This document shows positions 31,862 to 33,829 of a stretch of 33,829 bases of DNA, one piece after another; within the stretch, counting starts at the first letter, position 1, and each line of letters starts with the position of its first letter. The notes under the pieces were generated by a model. The model did no database searches. It saw nothing but the letters and a program-made list of their open reading frames with translations, and had not been told where the DNA came from. This stretch comes from Syntrophaceae bacterium UBA6112 (GTDB lineage: Bacteria; Desulfobacterota; Syntrophia; Syntrophales; UBA5619), in the NCBI GenBank assembly GCA_002423465.1, contig DIWG01000062.1:43897-77725 (forward strand), read 5' to 3'. A program made the translations under genes and the position numbers.

Positions 31862-32023
31862 TCAGCCGAGGCCGATAATCATCTTCCGGTCTTCTTTCTT
31901 CGGTTCGCTGGAAAACAGGTTATCCCAACAGACACAATAGCAGTTACAATCGTGGGATCGGCGGGCGTATTTTCGAACGCATCCACCTTGACAGAAGGGG
32001 TGTTTTTCATTATAAGTTAGCAA
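31862..32023 (-). CDS. Candidate small Cys-rich protein
   Basis: This is a 53-codon frame from a TTG at 32023, not recognised as a known family. It has six Cys and two His in a tight pattern: HPFCQGGC (residues 8-15) then HDCNCYCVCW (24-33), followed by a charged C-terminus. Such a cluster suggests metal binding or disulfides. Doubts remain: the start is a weak TTG, and the N-terminal codons overlap a strong plus-strand promoter at 31988-32016. I favour a real gene slightly less than chance coding. Confidence 0.4.
   Translation of the reverse strand: MLTYNEKHPFCQGGCVRKYARRSHDCNCYCVCWDNLFSSEPKKEDRKMIIGLG
31988..32016 (+). promoter_or_regulatory. Sigma-70 promoter of the diguanylate cyclase gene
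   Basis: TTGACA (31988-31993), a 17-base spacer, TATAAG (32011-32016): one mismatch to consensus with ideal spacing, about 100 bp before the gene. Confidence 0.75.
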
Positions 32024-32113
32024 AGTCCTTGGAACGACCGCATTCTAACCACTGCCGGCGTATCGGCTCCATTTATCGAAACGGTTATCTCTTGCAGAAG
32101 TCAGAGGAGGGGA

Positions 32114-33064
32114 ATGATGGAGGCACTGCGGGAAGAGGAACTCAGGCAAATTCGGCTTTTCCAGTCGGTGGAGCTCGACGCGATCAAGGGAATTCTCGAT
32201 GCCTGCACCATCCGGAATCTGGATGCGGGAGAGATGCTCATCACTGCGGGGCAGGATAACCGGACCGTCTACTTCCTGCTCGAAGGCCATGTCCAAATCC
32301 ATCTCACCTCAATCCAGGACCCACCGACGGCGACTCTCGGTCCCGGGGAGAGCGTCGGTGAGATGTCCGTGATCGACCATAAGCCGGCATCGGCCTTCGT
32401 CGTGGCGATTGACCCCGTTCGTCTCCTTGTGATGGAAGAGGAGATCCTCTGGTCCCTGGTTCAGTCCTCCCATGCCGCCGCCGGCAATCTGCTGATCGGG
32501 CTTTCCAGCCGTCTCCGGCACGCCGATGCCGTAATCTCCGAAAATCGGGAGACGGAACAGGATTACCGGTGCCATGGCACGGTCGACGCCCTCACCGGTC
32601 TGCACAATCGCTACTGGCTGGAGATACTCCTCGATCGGCAGGTTCAGCGATCGGCCATGGACGGCCTGCCCCTTTCCCTGATCATGATTGACATCGATCA
32701 CTTCAAGACCTTTAATAACCATTACGGCCGCGCCTATGGGGATCACGTACTCTATGCAGTGGCGCATACGCTGTCGGATCACCTGCGTCCGACCGAGATC
32801 ATCGCCCGTTATGGCGGCGATGAGTTTGTCGTTATCCTCCCCGACACGGGGATTGAAACGGCCAGGGATATCGGTGAACGGCTCCACCGGGAGGTGATGG
32901 ATGCGGTGCCCGTCACGCCGAACGGGAGCTCCATTCCCCATCCGACGATTTCCATCGGCCTGGCGATGCTGAAGGCGGGACAGACGGGAAAGGATCTGCT
33001 GGCCGAGGCCGATCAGGCCCTCTCCCGTACAAAAAGCGAGGGCCGGAGCCGCATCGCCGGGTGA
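32114..33064 (+). CDS. Diguanylate cyclase with N-terminal cNMP-binding-fold domain
   Basis: A 316-residue protein. Residues about 10-125 form a cyclic-nucleotide-binding beta-barrel (FLLEGHVQIHL, GESVGEMSVID); the Arg that grips the cNMP phosphate in true binders is Ala92 (KPASAF), so cAMP or cGMP binding is doubtful. Residues about 155-316 are a GGDEF domain (DALTGLHNR, IDIDHFKTFNNHYG, RYGGDEF with the active motif at 234-238) that makes cyclic di-GMP from two GTP. The inhibitory site reads RPTE instead of RxxD, so product inhibition may be weak. AGAGGAGGGG precedes the ATG. It appears monocistronic between a strong promoter and a possible terminator. Confidence 0.92.
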   Translation: MMEALREEELRQIRLFQSVELDAIKGILDACTIRNLDAGEMLITAGQDNRTVYFLLEGHVQIHLTSIQDPPTATLGPGESVGEMSVIDHKPASAFVVAIDPVRLLVMEEEILWSLVQSSHAAAGNLLIGLSSRLRHADAVISENRETEQDYRCHGTVDALTGLHNRYWLEILLDRQVQRSAMDGLPLSLIMIDIDHFKTFNNHYGRAYGDHVLYAVAHTLSDHLRPTEIIARYGGDEFVVILPDTGIETARDIGERLHREVMDAVPVTPNGSSIPHPTISIGLAMLKAGQTGKDLLAEADQALSRTKSEGRSRIAG

Positions 33065-33124
33065 CATATTCGTTTTTCCAATCCTATTGTAGATTCTTTT
33101 GAAGCTACCGCCCTCAGGCTGAGG

Positions 33125-33153
33125 CTTCCCGGTACGGAAGTTGTCTGTTTTTT
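33125..33153 (+). terminator. Possible intrinsic terminator after the diguanylate cyclase gene
   Basis: CTTCC (33125-33129) pairs with GGAAG (33136-33140), followed eight bases later by six T (33148-33153). The stem is short and the T-tract is not adjacent, so it is a weak candidate. A second small stem CCTCA/TGAGG lies just upstream. Confidence 0.4.
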
Positions 33154-33829
33154 ATTGCGCCCCTTCTCCCCGTTTATGAGGCGGGGCATGCGGGATGCGC
33201 TCCCGGTCGATAAAGGCGTAGAGGCGCCGGATCTCCTCGGCCCAGCGTTCGCTCTCCGGGGTCTCCAGGATGAGCGGTATGCCGTTGAAGCGGTTGTCGT
33301 TCATGATCAGGCGGAAAGGTTCCATCCCCAGTTTTCCCTGCCCGAGCGGCGCATGCCGGTCGACGCGGCTTCCAAACTCCGCCTTTGAATCGTTCAGATG
33401 GACCCCCCGGAGATAGCGAAAACCGATGATGCGGTCGAACGCCGCCATTGAGGCGGCAAAGGATTCCGGCGTCCGGAGATCATACCCGGCGGCAAAGGCG
33501 TGGGCGGTGTCGAGGCAGACGCCGACCCGGTTTTGATCTCCGACGCGCTCGATGATCCGGGCGATCTGTTCGAAACGAAACCCGAGGTTGCTTCCCTGTC
33601 CCGCGGTGTTCTCGATGACGGCGGTCACCCCCTCGGTTTCGGCAAGCGCCGCGTCGATCGATCCGGCGATCCGGGCGAGACACGTATCTTCGGAAGAAAC
33701 CCGTAGATGGCTCCCGGGATGGAAGTTGAGGAGCGTGATGCCGAGGACCTCGCAGCGGCGCATCTCCGCGAGGAAGGCGGCGCGGGACTTCGCCAGGGCC
33801 TCCTCCTCCGGGTGGCCGAGGTTGATCAG
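33152..33829 (-). CDS. nfo: Endonuclease IV (AP endonuclease), 5' end cut by the window
   Basis: 225 residues are visible, open to the right edge. The reading LINLGHPEEEALAKSRAAF matches E. coli Nfo from about a quarter of the way in, so some 70-80 residues are missing. Zinc ligands are seen in FHPGSH, IENTAGQG, CLDTAHAFAAGYD, HLNDSK, RVDRHAPLGQG and LETP. The enzyme cuts DNA at abasic sites and repairs oxidised 3' ends. It converges on the diguanylate cyclase gene. An internal ATG at 33763 is not the start. Confidence 0.93.
   Translation of the reverse strand: MINLGHPEEEALAKSRAAFLAEMRRCEVLGITLLNFHPGSHLRVSSEDTCLARIAGSIDAALAETEGVTAVIENTAGQGSNLGFRFEQIARIIERVGDQNRVGVCLDTAHAFAAGYDLRTPESFAASMAAFDRIIGFRYLRGVHLNDSKAEFGSRVDRHAPLGQGKLGMEPFRLIMNDNRFNGIPLILETPESERWAEEIRRLYAFIDRERIPHAPPHKRGEGAQ

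Noticed and set aside
1..33829. tRNA, rRNA, CRISPR array or insertion sequence
   Set aside because: No cloverleaf, no regularly spaced repeats, and no transposase or integrase frame was found on either strand.

Overview
This window looks like chromosomal DNA of an anaerobic, moderately GC-rich bacterium. The best guess is a deltaproteobacterium of the Syntrophales/Syntrophobacterales type (inference). The reasons are TRAP uptake next to succinate dehydrogenase-type redox subunits, biotin carboxylation, family III CoA transfer and thiolysis genes, sigma-54/NtrC-type control of two operons, an anaerobic sulfatase-maturase-type radical SAM enzyme, and many small GC-rich palindromes in and between genes. 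No RNA gene, CRISPR array, insertion sequence or phage gene was seen.

Region 1 (1-14456, all minus strand) is a catabolic island. Downstream of a PAS/AAA+ sigma-54 activator (13092-14456) lie candidate activator sites and a good -24/-12 promoter (12860-12875). After them, in transcription order, come a family III CoA-transferase, biotin carboxyl carrier, biotin carboxylase, PYC/OADA-type carboxyltransferase, thiolase, the three TRAP subunits DctP-DctQ-DctM, an SdhA-like flavoprotein, one small SdhD-like haem anchor, and an SdhB iron-sulfur subunit. The last continues in frame into a Tat-type membrane segment and a Rieske domain that runs off the left edge. The set reads as import of an organic anion, activation to a CoA ester, biotin-dependent (de)carboxylation, thiolysis and electron delivery to the quinone pool. 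The substrate cannot be read from the sequence.

Region 2 (14457-17277, plus strand) holds a MutT-type Nudix hydrolase with a clear sigma-70 promoter, a Tat-exported dienelactone-hydrolase-like protein, and an anSME/SPASM radical SAM enzyme three bases behind it.

Region 3 (17337-24202, minus strand) is a gene string of a multi-pass histidine kinase, an NtrC-type response regulator, and an iron/phosphonate-type ABC importer (binding protein, ATPase, double-module permease). A 124-bp inverted-repeat element fills the kinase-regulator gap.

Region 4 (24491-31838, plus strand), divergent from the kinase and preceded by a near-perfect sigma-54 promoter (24414-24429), is a self-contained type II fatty-acid/polyene-like operon: acyl-CoA dehydrogenase, KAS III, FabA, FabG, FabZ, FabF, a dedicated ACP, a PlsC-type acyltransferase and a phosphopantetheinyl transferase. 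It has no enoyl reductase. Palindromic repeats have entered the FabA/FabG junction and the coding regions of FabZ and the phosphopantetheinyl transferase.

Region 5 (31839-33829) holds a candidate 53-residue Cys-rich protein, a cNMP-fold/GGDEF diguanylate cyclase with a near-consensus promoter, and the 3' part of endonuclease IV.
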